A stretch of 8,048 nucleotides of DNA from an uncultured Treponema sp. (lineage in GTDB: Bacteria > Spirochaetota > Spirochaetia > Treponematales > Treponemataceae), in contig CAJPPE010000063.1 in assembly GCA_905372345.1 (NCBI GenBank), positions 1 to 8,048 of the forward strand, given 5' to 3'. Every line of letters begins with the position of its first letter. Position 1 is the first letter of the stretch. The translations under genes were made by a program, and so were the position numbers. The notes below the pieces were generated by a model. The model searched no databases. It saw nothing but the letters and a program-made list of their open reading frames with translations, and was not told the DNA's origin. Shown one piece after another: positions 1 through 6,877 of the stretch.

Positions 1-42
1 TATAAGAACAGTTATATTCGGCCTTTACTATAGGAGGTTTTT

Positions 43-2490
43 ATGAAAAAGACATTAATTTTTATTTTGATGATACTTGTTTTGATGGTGTCATCCTGTA
101 ATTTATTTTTAACGGAAGAATACGGCGAGCTTATTTTGAGCTTTGACGGAAGTCTTCCCGACGGTGCCAGAGCCTTGGGTCCCGACGGTCTTCCAATTCT
201 TTCAACTACAAATATGAAAATCGATATAATCAGAGAAGACGGCTATATGGTAACAAGAGAACTAAGTTCCGAAGAGCCCAAATCCCTGATTGAGCTTATG
301 CCTATCGGAGAAAAGATAGATATAATAGTTACTGCAATTAATCCATCCGGTCAATGGTCGGGAAGGGCTTCCCACACTGTAACCTCAGGCCAAAATCATG
401 TAAGAGTCCTATTAAACAAAAATATTTCAGGACTAAAAAGTCTTTTATTCACAAAAACACCAGATTCATCATCCTCGAGTGTGTTACTCTACAACTTAAG
501 TTTATACATGGGCGGAAAAGAAGTTAAGATTGACGAATTTGAAAAAGTGTATAGTTTTGCCCGCGACAGCAAGGGCCGGCTTTATGTCAGATATAAAAAG
601 AGTGGTCCCCCTGTTGTAGAACATCTTGCCCGTTATACGAGTGAGGGTGAATTTGACAGTACTAACACTTCCGCTTCTAACATCAAATTTCTTGCAAACG
701 ATTATACAACCGGAAGGATGTACGGCATTAATGGTTCCGGAAATGTTTATAAAATACAGGAGACCTTAAGTCTATCCACTAGTCTGATAGCAACTCTCGA
801 TTTTTATCAAGGTATAGCGGCAATAGATAACAATCGGGCTGCGTGGACATGGAAGGATAGTGATTTAGAAATAAAGGTTGACACTTTGAGTGGAACCTCT
901 CCTTCAAGAACTGGACCAATTCATAATCATATTGACATCACAGGCTGCAAAGAATCTACAGTAAACGATCTTTTTATCCGCGGCGATTATGTATATGTGC
1001 TTTTTACTACAGTTAATGAAAGTATAACATCAAGTGATCCTAACCTTTACTCTTTAGGCGGGATTGTCCGTTATAATATAAACAATTTGACTGCTCCTCC
1101 TGTAAAAATCGGTTTTTCAAACAGCGTCAGCTTTGAAAATCAGTTATTAAAAAACTACGACTACTCCAAAAACTTTTACGGTGCAGTAAAAGTAATCGGT
1201 TTTGATGAAGAAAACATCTACATAGCCGATGACGGCTTTGATGCTGCTTATTTTGCTGAAAATCCCCATATCGTTAAAAACCGCAACCGTATCGCAACTC
1301 TTAATATCGCAACAAATACTTTAAGTTTTTCGGATGAAAGAACTGCAAAATGGTATAACGAATGGAAAGAGTGGAGAACGCCTAATACGAAGATGATAGT
1401 GTGGGACTATAGCGGTTCATCGTATTATCAGGTAGAAACCGGTGCCGAAGATCCATTACCCCCTGCTTTTGCCACGGGATTAACCGATGTATTCTGTTAC
1501 GATGCGGCCGGCAATCTTTATGTCGCGAAAGAAACTCCCAACGCGGTACATCGTTTTACACTTAAAGATGACGGAAGCTATGGCAGCGGTGTTAATAAGT
1601 CTATATCTGTAATGCCGGATGCTATGGCAGTTTCCGTTTCTTCCATTGCTGCCGATGCGGGAAAAACAATTTTGTTTTATTATCAAAAGCCGTCCAGTTA
1701 TCTTTTTAAGCACAAAATAGAGCGGCTTGCATGGCCTACGGATACTTTCTCTTATGCAGCAACAGCGTCCGCAATTACATTGGCTGATTTAGGCCAATAT
1801 GACACCGTTACTGCAATGGCAGCAAATAAGGACGGCATTTTTGTTGCGGTAAAAACCGTAAGAGATAAGGATGCTCACAGTGAAAAATATATGATTAGGG
1901 TTAAAAAATATGCACATAAACTGCTTGACTATACGGCAAGTATTAGTGCTGATGAAACCGTAACCGTTATTGATGAAACATCGACAAACTATCCTAATGT
2001 TCCTCCTCATAGTTGGACAGCGGAACAGGCAAACGCATACATCAATGAAAACCTCAACGCCCTTTATATTAAAGACGGTATACTATACGGTCTTATAACC
2101 AAGCAAAAAGGGGCCGCTACGGGTATGGGCTCCTATTCCACAGAGGTATTTATAGGCGGTAAACTGGTTAAAATCGGAGAAACAGGGGCATCTTTCGGTT
2201 CTCCTGCCGTAACCTTGTATGAAAGGACGGGCCTTACACCTGAAACATCAGGAAGGTTTGCCCCTTACCGCTTTATTGCGATCAAGCCCAAAAAACTTGT
2301 TATAGCCTCCAAAGGTTATTACGGTAAATTGATCAACAATGATAATCCGGTTAACCCCGTTACGGATAAAAAGACTTACAAAAAAGTGTTTGTATTCGAT
2401 ATAGGAAACTGGGCTAATCCTGCCGAAACTATTACTCAAGCCGGTTTTTCAAAAGATTTGTACTATAGCAACGGCTTTTATTGGTACTAA
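43..2490 (+). CDS. Large putative lipoprotein with propeller-like repeats
   Basis: An 815-residue exported lipoprotein of unknown function. The start is set by AGGAGG at 32-37, five bases before the ATG. Residues 1-18 are a lipoprotein signal peptide: MKK, a hydrophobic core, then VSSC with Cys19 as the predicted lipidated residue. This relaxed lipobox is usual in spirochaetes. Residues 26-135 look like a small beta-rich N-terminal domain (YGELILSF, PIGEKIDIIVTA, NHVRVLLNK). From about 165 on, segments of the form 'xxDxxGxLYVxx' recur: SKGRLYVRY near 176, GDYVYVLFT near 314, EENIYIADD near 389, AAGNLYVAKE near 488, KDGIFVAVK near 596 and KDGILYGLIT near 677. This spacing suggests NHL/YVTN-like beta-propeller blades. 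The chain ends in aromatic residues (GFYWY). It abuts the glycosyltransferase gene. Family assignment is inference; the lipoprotein call is firm. Only 42 bases precede the gene, so its promoter is not visible with confidence. Confidence 0.85.
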   Translation: MKKTLIFILMILVLMVSSCNLFLTEEYGELILSFDGSLPDGARALGPDGLPILSTTNMKIDIIREDGYMVTRELSSEEPKSLIELMPIGEKIDIIVTAINPSGQWSGRASHTVTSGQNHVRVLLNKNISGLKSLLFTKTPDSSSSSVLLYNLSLYMGGKEVKIDEFEKVYSFARDSKGRLYVRYKKSGPPVVEHLARYTSEGEFDSTNTSASNIKFLANDYTTGRMYGINGSGNVYKIQETLSLSTSLIATLDFYQGIAAIDNNRAAWTWKDSDLEIKVDTLSGTSPSRTGPIHNHIDITGCKESTVNDLFIRGDYVYVLFTTVNESITSSDPNLYSLGGIVRYNINNLTAPPVKIGFSNSVSFENQLLKNYDYSKNFYGAVKVIGFDEENIYIADDGFDAAYFAENPHIVKNRNRIATLNIATNTLSFSDERTAKWYNEWKEWRTPNTKMIVWDYSGSSYYQVETGAEDPLPPAFATGLTDVFCYDAAGNLYVAKETPNAVHRFTLKDDGSYGSGVNKSISVMPDAMAVSVSSIAADAGKTILFYYQKPSSYLFKHKIERLAWPTDTFSYAATASAITLADLGQYDTVTAMAANKDGIFVAVKTVRDKDAHSEKYMIRVKKYAHKLLDYTASISADETVTVIDETSTNYPNVPPHSWTAEQANAYINENLNALYIKDGILYGLITKQKGAATGMGSYSTEVFIGGKLVKIGETGASFGSPAVTLYERTGLTPETSGRFAPYRFIAIKPKKLVIASKGYYGKLINNDNPVNPVTDKKTYKKVFVFDIGNWANPAETITQAGFSKDLYYSNGFYWY

Positions 2491-3537
2491 GTGAATAATC
2501 CTCTTATAAGTCTTTCCGTTCCCGTGTACGGAACGGAAAGTGCTTTACCTGCTTTTTTGGATAGTATCTTGGAGCAGCATCCTCTGTCCGGCAGTTACGC
2601 GGGGCAGAGGGCTTTGCCCATCGAAATTCTCATCGTAAATGACGGAAGCCCTGACGGTTCTTCTTTACCCAAAATCCTCAAACCCTATAAAAAGCCTTTA
2701 AAAAAACTGGGGGCATGTCTTGAACTTCTTGAACATGGAACAAACCTCGGGACCTTTGAAGCCCGCCGTACTTTAGTAAATGCTGCCCGCGGGGACTATG
2801 TTTTTTTTATAGACCCCGATGATACCATGCCTTCCGATTCTCTTTTGAATTTTTATGATGGTCTGCTTGCTTCGGGCTGCGGTATTCTTTCAAATGCTGC
2901 GGATATTATTCAAGGTAAAATGCGGTTGTCTGTTCCCCGTCTTAATCCTGCGGATAAAGACGCTGAGGAAAAATTCGATGCTTTTTCGAAAAGCGTGCAA
3001 GCCGTACATCCGGGCTTTCTTTCAGGGGAAGAAGTTCTTGAAAATTTTTTAATCAAAAAAGAGCATTCGAGTTTTTTATGTGCTAAGCTATTCCGTACCG
3101 GTCTTTTGCAAGAGGTGTATGCCGAGCTCCCTCATATTTTTTGCATTATGGCAGAAGACCTTTTGGTATATTTTTTTGTGCTTTTAAAAAAGCCTGTGTA
3201 CTACGGTATCGATTCTTTTGTATACAATTACATCAATGATACTGGTATATCTTCTGCCTCTCAGGTTATAAATCTTGACCGTTGGGAAAAAATCTGTTCC
3301 TCTGCCTCTGTCTTTACCATTATTTTTTCATATATTCAAGAAAATCCTCTTGATGAAAAATATGTAAAAGAACTACGCATCGCATGCAATAACCAGCTTA
3401 AAAAAATTATAAGCAAAATGAAAAGAGATTTTACCGGCAGTCTCCGTGCCGAAGCCTACGCAATCCTCTGCGATTACTGGGGCGAAGACTATGTAAAACA
3501 AATTGAAAAAAGCATGAAGGACGAAGAACAAAAGTAA
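2491..3537 (+). CDS. Family 2 glycosyltransferase (GT-A fold)
   Basis: A cytoplasmic sugar transferase, 348 residues, predicted to move a sugar from a nucleotide-sugar donor to an unknown acceptor, probably for envelope glycan or glycolipid. The GT-A core is clear: strand 1 ISLSVPVYG (residues 6-14), VNDGS (49-53) for the nucleotide, GDYVFFIDPDD (101-111) with the metal-binding acidic cluster, and AEDLL (221-225), where the ED pair is in the place of the catalytic base. CAKLFRTGLL (197-206) resembles the conserved KLYR segment of GT2 enzymes. No membrane segment is seen, so it is not a synthase-type GT2. The start is GTG, directly after the lipoprotein TAA and in the same frame. The first internal Met is residue 113, so a later ATG start would destroy the donor site. 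No good SD precedes the GTG, so translation probably depends on coupling to the upstream gene. Acceptor and donor cannot be read from the sequence. Confidence 0.88.
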   Translation: MNNPLISLSVPVYGTESALPAFLDSILEQHPLSGSYAGQRALPIEILIVNDGSPDGSSLPKILKPYKKPLKKLGACLELLEHGTNLGTFEARRTLVNAARGDYVFFIDPDDTMPSDSLLNFYDGLLASGCGILSNAADIIQGKMRLSVPRLNPADKDAEEKFDAFSKSVQAVHPGFLSGEEVLENFLIKKEHSSFLCAKLFRTGLLQEVYAELPHIFCIMAEDLLVYFFVLLKKPVYYGIDSFVYNYINDTGISSASQVINLDRWEKICSSASVFTIIFSYIQENPLDEKYVKELRIACNNQLKKIISKMKRDFTGSLRAEAYAILCDYWGEDYVKQIEKSMKDEEQK

Positions 3538-3593
3538 AAGTGAAAAAGTGTCGTCTTGATGTTCTTATGATTCAATATTCCTTACTCCATCCA

Positions 3594-3623
3594 TTGACTT
3601 TTTTTTAGAATTTATGTTATACT
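3594..3623 (+). promoter_or_regulatory. sigma70-type promoter for rpsL-rpsG, extended -10
   Basis: TTGACT (3594-3599) is a near-consensus -35. After an 18-base spacer comes TATACT (3618-3623), preceded by TG plus one base (3615-3617), giving an extended -10. A second, overlapping TATACT lies at 3623-3628 but would need a 23-base spacer. Transcription is expected to begin near 3630, leaving a leader of about 45 bases before the rpsL ATG. This fits the high expression needed for ribosomal proteins. Confidence 0.8.
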
Positions 3624-3675
3624 ATACTTTCTGATATTCCGTAGTGCTGGCGGATAAATTAAGGAGATAAGGCTT

Positions 3676-4050
3676 ATGCCTACAATTAATCAATTGATAA
3701 AAAAGGGACGCAAATCTGCTGCAGTTAAGACAAAAAGTCCTGCTTTGCAGTCTTGCCCCCAAAAGCGCGGTGTTTGCACCAGCGTTAAGACAATTACGCC
3801 TAAAAAACCGAACTCGGCCTTAAGAAAGGTTGCCCGTATCCGTTTAAGTAACGGAATCGAAGTAACCGCTTATATTCCCGGTATCGGACACAACTTGCAG
3901 GAACACTCTGTTGTTCTCGTAAGAGGCGGACGTGTTAAGGACCTCCCGGGTGTACGCTATCACATTATACGCGGTACTAAAGACGCTCTCGGTGTAGAAG
4001 ACAGAAAACGAGGCCGCTCCAAGTACGGAGCCAAGAGGCCCAAGGCTTAG
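3676..4050 (+). CDS. rpsL: 30S ribosomal protein S12
   Basis: S12 lies at the decoding centre of the small subunit and helps control the accuracy of codon reading. The 124-residue product is full length. The family signature [11 protein letters not shown] is at residues 41-51, and [14 protein letters not shown] at 83-96. Lys43 and Lys88, the positions commonly altered in streptomycin resistance (42 and 87 in mature E. coli numbering), are the wild-type lysines, so the protein itself predicts a streptomycin-sensitive ribosome. Asp89 is the residue that RimO methylthiolates in species having that enzyme. The start is supported by AGGAG at 3662-3666, nine bases before the ATG, and by the conserved MPTINQLI N-terminus. 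It is first in a two-gene operon, ten bases before rpsG. Confidence 0.99.
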   Translation: MPTINQLIKKGRKSAAVKTKSPALQSCPQKRGVCTSVKTITPKKPNSALRKVARIRLSNGIEVTAYIPGIGHNLQEHSVVLVRGGRVKDLPGVRYHIIRGTKDALGVEDRKRGRSKYGAKRPKA

Positions 4051-4060
4051 GGGGTAAAAA

Positions 4061-4531
4061 ATGGCTAGAGGAAAAGTTACTGCAAGACGCCCTGTTGCTC
4101 CCGACAGCAAGTACAATAGCGTGGTAGTTACCCGCTTTATCGGAAGAATGATGCTTTCAGGCAAAAAGAGCATTACTACAAAGATCATGTACGATTCTTT
4201 TGATAAAATCAAGGAAAAAACCGGCGAAGAACCATTGGCCGTTTTTTCAAAAGCCTTAGACAACGTAAAACCCGTTGTTGAAGTAAAGTCCCGCCGAGTT
4301 GGAGGTGCTACCTATCAGGTTCCGATGGATATTCCTGAGGGAAGGCGAGAAGCCTTGGCTATGCGCTGGATTATCGGCGCTGCCAGAAAGCGAAGCGGTC
4401 ATGAAATGTCCGAAAGATTGGCTTCAGAGCTGATCGATGCATACAACAACACCGGAACAGCCTTCAAAAAGAAGGAAGAAGTTCACAGAATGGCCGAAGC
4501 AAACAAAGCTTTTGCACACTTCAGGTGGTAG
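4061..4531 (+). CDS. rpsG: 30S ribosomal protein S7
   Basis: S7 binds the 3' major domain of 16S rRNA, starts assembly of the 30S head and contacts E-site tRNA. The 156-residue product matches the usual bacterial length. Family hallmarks are [14 protein letters not shown] (residues 14-27), [16 protein letters not shown] (about 73-88), [14 protein letters not shown] (about 98-111) and the C-terminal [12 protein letters not shown]. The ribosome site is a plain G-run with a preceding A (4049-4054) that overlaps the rpsL stop, so coupling with rpsL is likely. In E. coli S7 represses its own operon by binding the rpsL-rpsG intercistronic RNA; here that gap is only ten bases, and no such structure is evident. 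A terminator follows at once, so fusA is not part of this transcript except by read-through. Confidence 0.99.
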   Translation: MARGKVTARRPVAPDSKYNSVVVTRFIGRMMLSGKKSITTKIMYDSFDKIKEKTGEEPLAVFSKALDNVKPVVEVKSRRVGGATYQVPMDIPEGRREALAMRWIIGAARKRSGHEMSERLASELIDAYNNTGTAFKKKEEVHRMAEANKAFAHFRW

Positions 4532-4534
4532 TTC

Positions 4535-4568
4535 AAAAGGGAGTTCAGAATACGGACTCCCTTTTTTT
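4535..4568 (+). terminator. Intrinsic terminator after rpsG
   Basis: AAAAGGGAGT (4535-4544) pairs perfectly with ACTCCCTTTT (4556-4565). The stem can extend inward by a T-G and a C-G pair around a seven-base loop, and a run of seven T (4562-4568) closes the structure. It starts three bases after the rpsG stop codon. It splits what is often a continuous rpsL-rpsG-fusA transcript into two units. Confidence 0.92.
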
Positions 4569-4623
4569 GTAAATATTTTATCCGCCATGGACGGCGATGG
4601 TTCCAAACTCTAAGATTAAAAAT

Positions 4624-4683
4624 ATACAAGGATGTACATTTTTCATCGACCCCCTTGTATTATTATACTGTAACGTCTTGTAT
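4624..4683. repeat. Three copies of CTTGTAT around the fusA promoter
   Basis: The seven-base word CTTGTAT occurs at 4654-4660 and 4677-4683, and its reverse complement ATACAAG at 4624-4630. The first two members form a perfect eight-base inverted repeat (ATACAAGG 4624-4631 with CCTTGTAT 4653-4660), spaced by 21 bases. The two direct copies begin 23 bases apart and flank the putative -10 at 4664-4669. The layout resembles operator half-sites for a DNA-binding regulator. It could also be chance in an AT-rich spacer; no regulator is known from this window. Confidence 0.35.
4640..4669 (+). promoter_or_regulatory. Probable promoter for fusA and the ATPase gene
   Basis: TATACT at 4664-4669 is a good -10, and the preceding terminator means fusA needs a promoter somewhere in this spacer. 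The best -35 at usable distance is the weak TTTTCA (4640-4645), with an 18-base spacer. TTGAAA at 4685-4690 is a better -35 hexamer, but the nearest AT-rich -10 (TATAAA, 4713-4718) is 22 bases away, so it is less likely. Expected transcription start is near 4676, giving a leader of about 100 bases. Confidence 0.5.
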
Positions 4684-4686
4684 CTT

Positions 4687-4707
4687 GAAAAGTATTGAAG
4701 ACTTTTC
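4687..4707 (+). other. Small hairpin in the fusA leader
   Basis: GAAAAGT (4687-4693) and ACTTTTC (4701-4707) form a perfect seven-base inverted repeat with a seven-base loop (4694-4700). It would lie at the start of the leader RNA if transcription begins near 4676. It is AT-rich and of modest stability; it could be a leader element or a chance palindrome. Confidence 0.4.
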
Positions 4708-4722
4708 GGTTTTATAAAATCA

Positions 4723-4752
4723 TTTAGGAGAAACTGTCTGTTTCCTCCTAAA
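4723..4752 (+). promoter_or_regulatory. fusA leader hairpin with SD-like and anti-SD-like arms
   Basis: TTTAGGAGAAAC (4723-4734) pairs with the arm at 4740-4752 as twelve base pairs, broken only by a bulged C at 4744, around the loop TGTCT. The left arm holds AGGAG (4726-4730), an SD-like sequence with no ATG, GTG or TTG at usable distance. The right arm holds CCTCCT (4744-4749), the same core as the 3' end of 16S rRNA. No T-run follows, so it is not an intrinsic terminator. It ends 25 bases before the fusA ATG. CCTC could alternatively pair with GAGG of the fusA ribosome site (4766-4769), but only over four bases. A translational control role is inference. Confidence 0.6.
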
Positions 4753-4765
4753 AATCTATAAAGAT

Positions 4766-4769
4766 GAGG
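4766..4769 (+). promoter_or_regulatory. Ribosome binding site that sets the fusA start
   Basis: GAGG at 4766-4769 is eight bases before the ATG at 4778, an ideal distance. The in-frame TTG at 4772 is only two bases away from it, so it cannot be served by this site. The start is therefore placed at 4778. Confidence 0.75.
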
Positions 4770-4777
4770 TATTGATT

Positions 4778-6865
4778 ATGGGTAATGATATTTCTAAGAT
4801 GAGAAATATCGGTATTAGTGCACACATTGACTCCGGTAAAACAACTCTTTCGGAACGAATTCTTTTTTATTGTGATAGAATTCATGCTTTACACGAGGTT
4901 CGCGGAAAAGACGGTGTGGGTGCTACGATGGATAATATGGAGCTTGAAAAGGAACGCGGTATCACGATTCAGTCAGCTTCAACTCAGGTTAAATGGAAGG
5001 ATTATACGGTAAACGTAATTGACACTCCCGGGCACGTAGACTTCACAATCGAAGTTGAACGTTCTTTGCGCGTTTTGGACGGAGCTATCTTGGTTCTTTG
5101 TTCTGTCGGAGGTGTTCAGTCCCAGTCTATCACTGTTGACAGACAGTTAAAACGCTACCATGTCCCCCGAATTGCATTTGTAAATAAGTGCGACAGAACC
5201 GGTGCTAACCCGTTTAAAGTTAGAATGCAGCTTAGGGAGAAGCTCGGGCTCAATGCTTATATGATGCAGATTCCCATAGGTTTGGAAGACAAGCTTGAAG
5301 GCGTTGTAGACTTAGTTACAATGAAGGCTATGTATTTTGAAGGTGAAAACGGTACCCAAATCCGTATGGCGGAAATCCCCCAGCATCTTCTAGCCGATGC
5401 TCAAAAATACAGGGAAGAAATGATTGATGCCGCTACCATGTTCTCAGATGAACTGGCAGAAGCCTTTTTGGAAGGTACAGAAACCGAAGAAATGATAAGA
5501 GCAGCCGTCAGAAAGGGAACCCTTGCAGAGCAGTTTGTTCCCGTCTTCCTCGGCTCGGCTTATAAAAATAAGGGTATCCAGCCCCTTTTGGATGCCGTAG
5601 GTTATTATCTTCCCGATCCGACGGAAATCGAAAATACGGCTTTAGATATCGATGAAAATGAAAAGCCCGTCGTTCTCGGTACGGATGAAAACGCTCCCGT
5701 CGTTGCATTAGGCTTTAAGCTTGAAGACGGAAAATACGGACAGCTTACCTACGTCCGAGTTTATCAGGGAACTTTAAAGAAAGGTGAGGAGCTTTTTAAT
5801 ACCCGCGCCAAAAAGAAGTTTAAGGTAGGCCGTTTGGTTCGAATGAACTCTGCAAGTATGGAAGATATTAACGAAGGCGGTCCCGGTGACATCGTAGCTC
5901 TTTTCGGTATTGACTGTGCTTCGGGAGATACATTCTGCGGAGGTAATTTAAATTATGCAATGAGCTCCATGTATGTTCCGGATCCCGTTATCTCTCTTTC
6001 TCTTACACCGAAAGATAAGCAGGCTGCCGATCAAATGTCCAAGGCTCTTAACCGTTTTACAAAAGAAGACCCGACTTTCAGAAGTTATGTAGACAAGGAA
6101 TCAAACCAGACCATTATTCAGGGTATGGGCGAACTCCACTTGGAAGTTTATATTGAGCGAATGAAGAGGGAATATAAGTGTGATGTTGAAACAGGTATGC
6201 CTCAGGTTGCATACAGAGAAGCTATTACCCAAAGAGCCGACTTTAACTATACTCACAAAAAACAGACAGGCGGTTCCGGTCAGTTCGGCCGTGTTGCAGG
6301 CTTTATTGAACCCATTACCGAACAGGATTATGAGTTTGACAATCAGATAAAGGGAGGAGCAATTCCTTCGGAATTTATACCTTCTTGCGATAAGGGCTTT
6401 AAAGAAGCTATCAAGAGGGGTACCCTCATCGGATTCCCGATTGTCGGAACTAAGGTTACTATAAATGACGGACAGTCCCACCCGGTAGACTCCTCGGATA
6501 TGGCCTTCCAAGCTGCTGCAATCGGTGCCTTCCGTGAGGCTTACAAGGCTGCAAAACCTGCAATTCTTGAACCCATTATGAAGGTTTCTATTGAAGGACC
6601 TCAGGAATTCCAAGGTAATATCTTCGGTCTTATTAATCAAAGACGCGGAATTATTATTTCATCAACTGAAGACGATAACTTTACCCGTGTAGATGCCGAA
6701 GTTCCGTTAAGCGAAATGTTCGGATTTTCTACCATTCTGCGTTCTTCAACACAGGGAAAGGCTGAATACTCTATGGAATTTGCCAAGTACGGCAAGGCTC
6801 CGGCAAGTATTTCGGAAGAACTGATAAAAGAATACGAAGCTAAAAGGCTTGCAGAAAAAAAATAA
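4778..6865 (+). CDS. fusA: Elongation factor G, mitochondrial-like (spdEFG1) type
   Basis: A cytoplasmic translocase of 695 residues that uses GTP to move tRNA and mRNA through the ribosome. All GTPase motifs are present: AHIDSGKTT (15-23), RGIT (60-63), DTPGH (82-86), NKCD (136-139) and GSAYKNKG (259-266). Domain II follows at about 290-400 and domain III at about 405-480. Domain IV holds [14 protein letters not shown] and the tip loop [14 protein letters not shown]. Domain V (from about 600) contains [17 protein letters not shown]. The text near residues 40-68 ([19 protein letters not shown]) and Ser19 in the P-loop, where classical bacterial EF-G has Ala, match the mitochondrial mtEFG1/spirochaete spdEFG1 lineage. 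Members of that lineage do translocation, and a separate EFG2 paralogue does ribosome recycling. It is separated from rpsG by a terminator and its own leader. The ATPase gene follows after 12 bases; tuf is absent. Confidence 0.96.
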   Translation: MGNDISKMRNIGISAHIDSGKTTLSERILFYCDRIHALHEVRGKDGVGATMDNMELEKERGITIQSASTQVKWKDYTVNVIDTPGHVDFTIEVERSLRVLDGAILVLCSVGGVQSQSITVDRQLKRYHVPRIAFVNKCDRTGANPFKVRMQLREKLGLNAYMMQIPIGLEDKLEGVVDLVTMKAMYFEGENGTQIRMAEIPQHLLADAQKYREEMIDAATMFSDELAEAFLEGTETEEMIRAAVRKGTLAEQFVPVFLGSAYKNKGIQPLLDAVGYYLPDPTEIENTALDIDENEKPVVLGTDENAPVVALGFKLEDGKYGQLTYVRVYQGTLKKGEELFNTRAKKKFKVGRLVRMNSASMEDINEGGPGDIVALFGIDCASGDTFCGGNLNYAMSSMYVPDPVISLSLTPKDKQAADQMSKALNRFTKEDPTFRSYVDKESNQTIIQGMGELHLEVYIERMKREYKCDVETGMPQVAYREAITQRADFNYTHKKQTGGSGQFGRVAGFIEPITEQDYEFDNQIKGGAIPSEFIPSCDKGFKEAIKRGTLIGFPIVGTKVTINDGQSHPVDSSDMAFQAAAIGAFREAYKAAKPAILEPIMKVSIEGPQEFQGNIFGLINQRRGIIISSTEDDNFTRVDAEVPLSEMFGFSTILRSSTQGKAEYSMEFAKYGKAPASISEELIKEYEAKRLAEKK

Positions 6866-6870
6866 GGAGG
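6864..6870 (+). promoter_or_regulatory. Strong ribosome site overlapping the fusA stop
   Basis: AAGGAGG (6864-6870) is a near-perfect SD sequence. Its first two bases are the last two of the fusA TAA, and it is seven bases before the ATG at 6878. It argues for co-transcription and high, possibly coupled, translation of the downstream P-loop protein. Confidence 0.85.
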
Positions 6871-6877
6871 CTCTGTA

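Noticed and set aside
3524..3566. AAGAAC/GTTCTT inverted repeat after the glycosyltransferase as a terminator
   Set aside because: The stem is six AT-rich pairs with a 31-base loop and no T-run. No intrinsic terminator is visible between this gene and the rpsL promoter.
3623..3628. Second TATACT as the rpsL -10
   Set aside because: Its distance to TTGACT is 23 bases, while the first TATACT has an 18-base spacer and an extended -10 TG.
3844..4263. 139-codon open frame on the minus strand across rpsL and rpsG
   Set aside because: It is fully antisense to two highly conserved ribosomal genes, spans their junction and shows no recognisable protein motif. It is a codon-usage shadow.
4569..4623. 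CCATGG and GGCG-rich palindromic text after the rpsG terminator
   Set aside because: The possible stems are only four to six bases and overlap poorly; no structure or gene can be supported.
4772..4777. TTG start that would add two residues to EF-G
   Set aside because: It lies two bases after the GAGG ribosome site, too close to be used, and MGNDISKM from the ATG at 4778 gives a normal EF-G N-terminus.
6101..6640. 179-codon open frame on the minus strand inside fusA
   Set aside because: It is antisense to domains III-V of EF-G and has no family signature; chance is the simplest explanation.
6855..6862. Run of eight A before the fusA stop as a programmed slippage site
   Set aside because: It encodes the last Lys codons of EF-G, the downstream gene is in the same frame and has its own strong ribosome site, so slippage is not needed for its expression.
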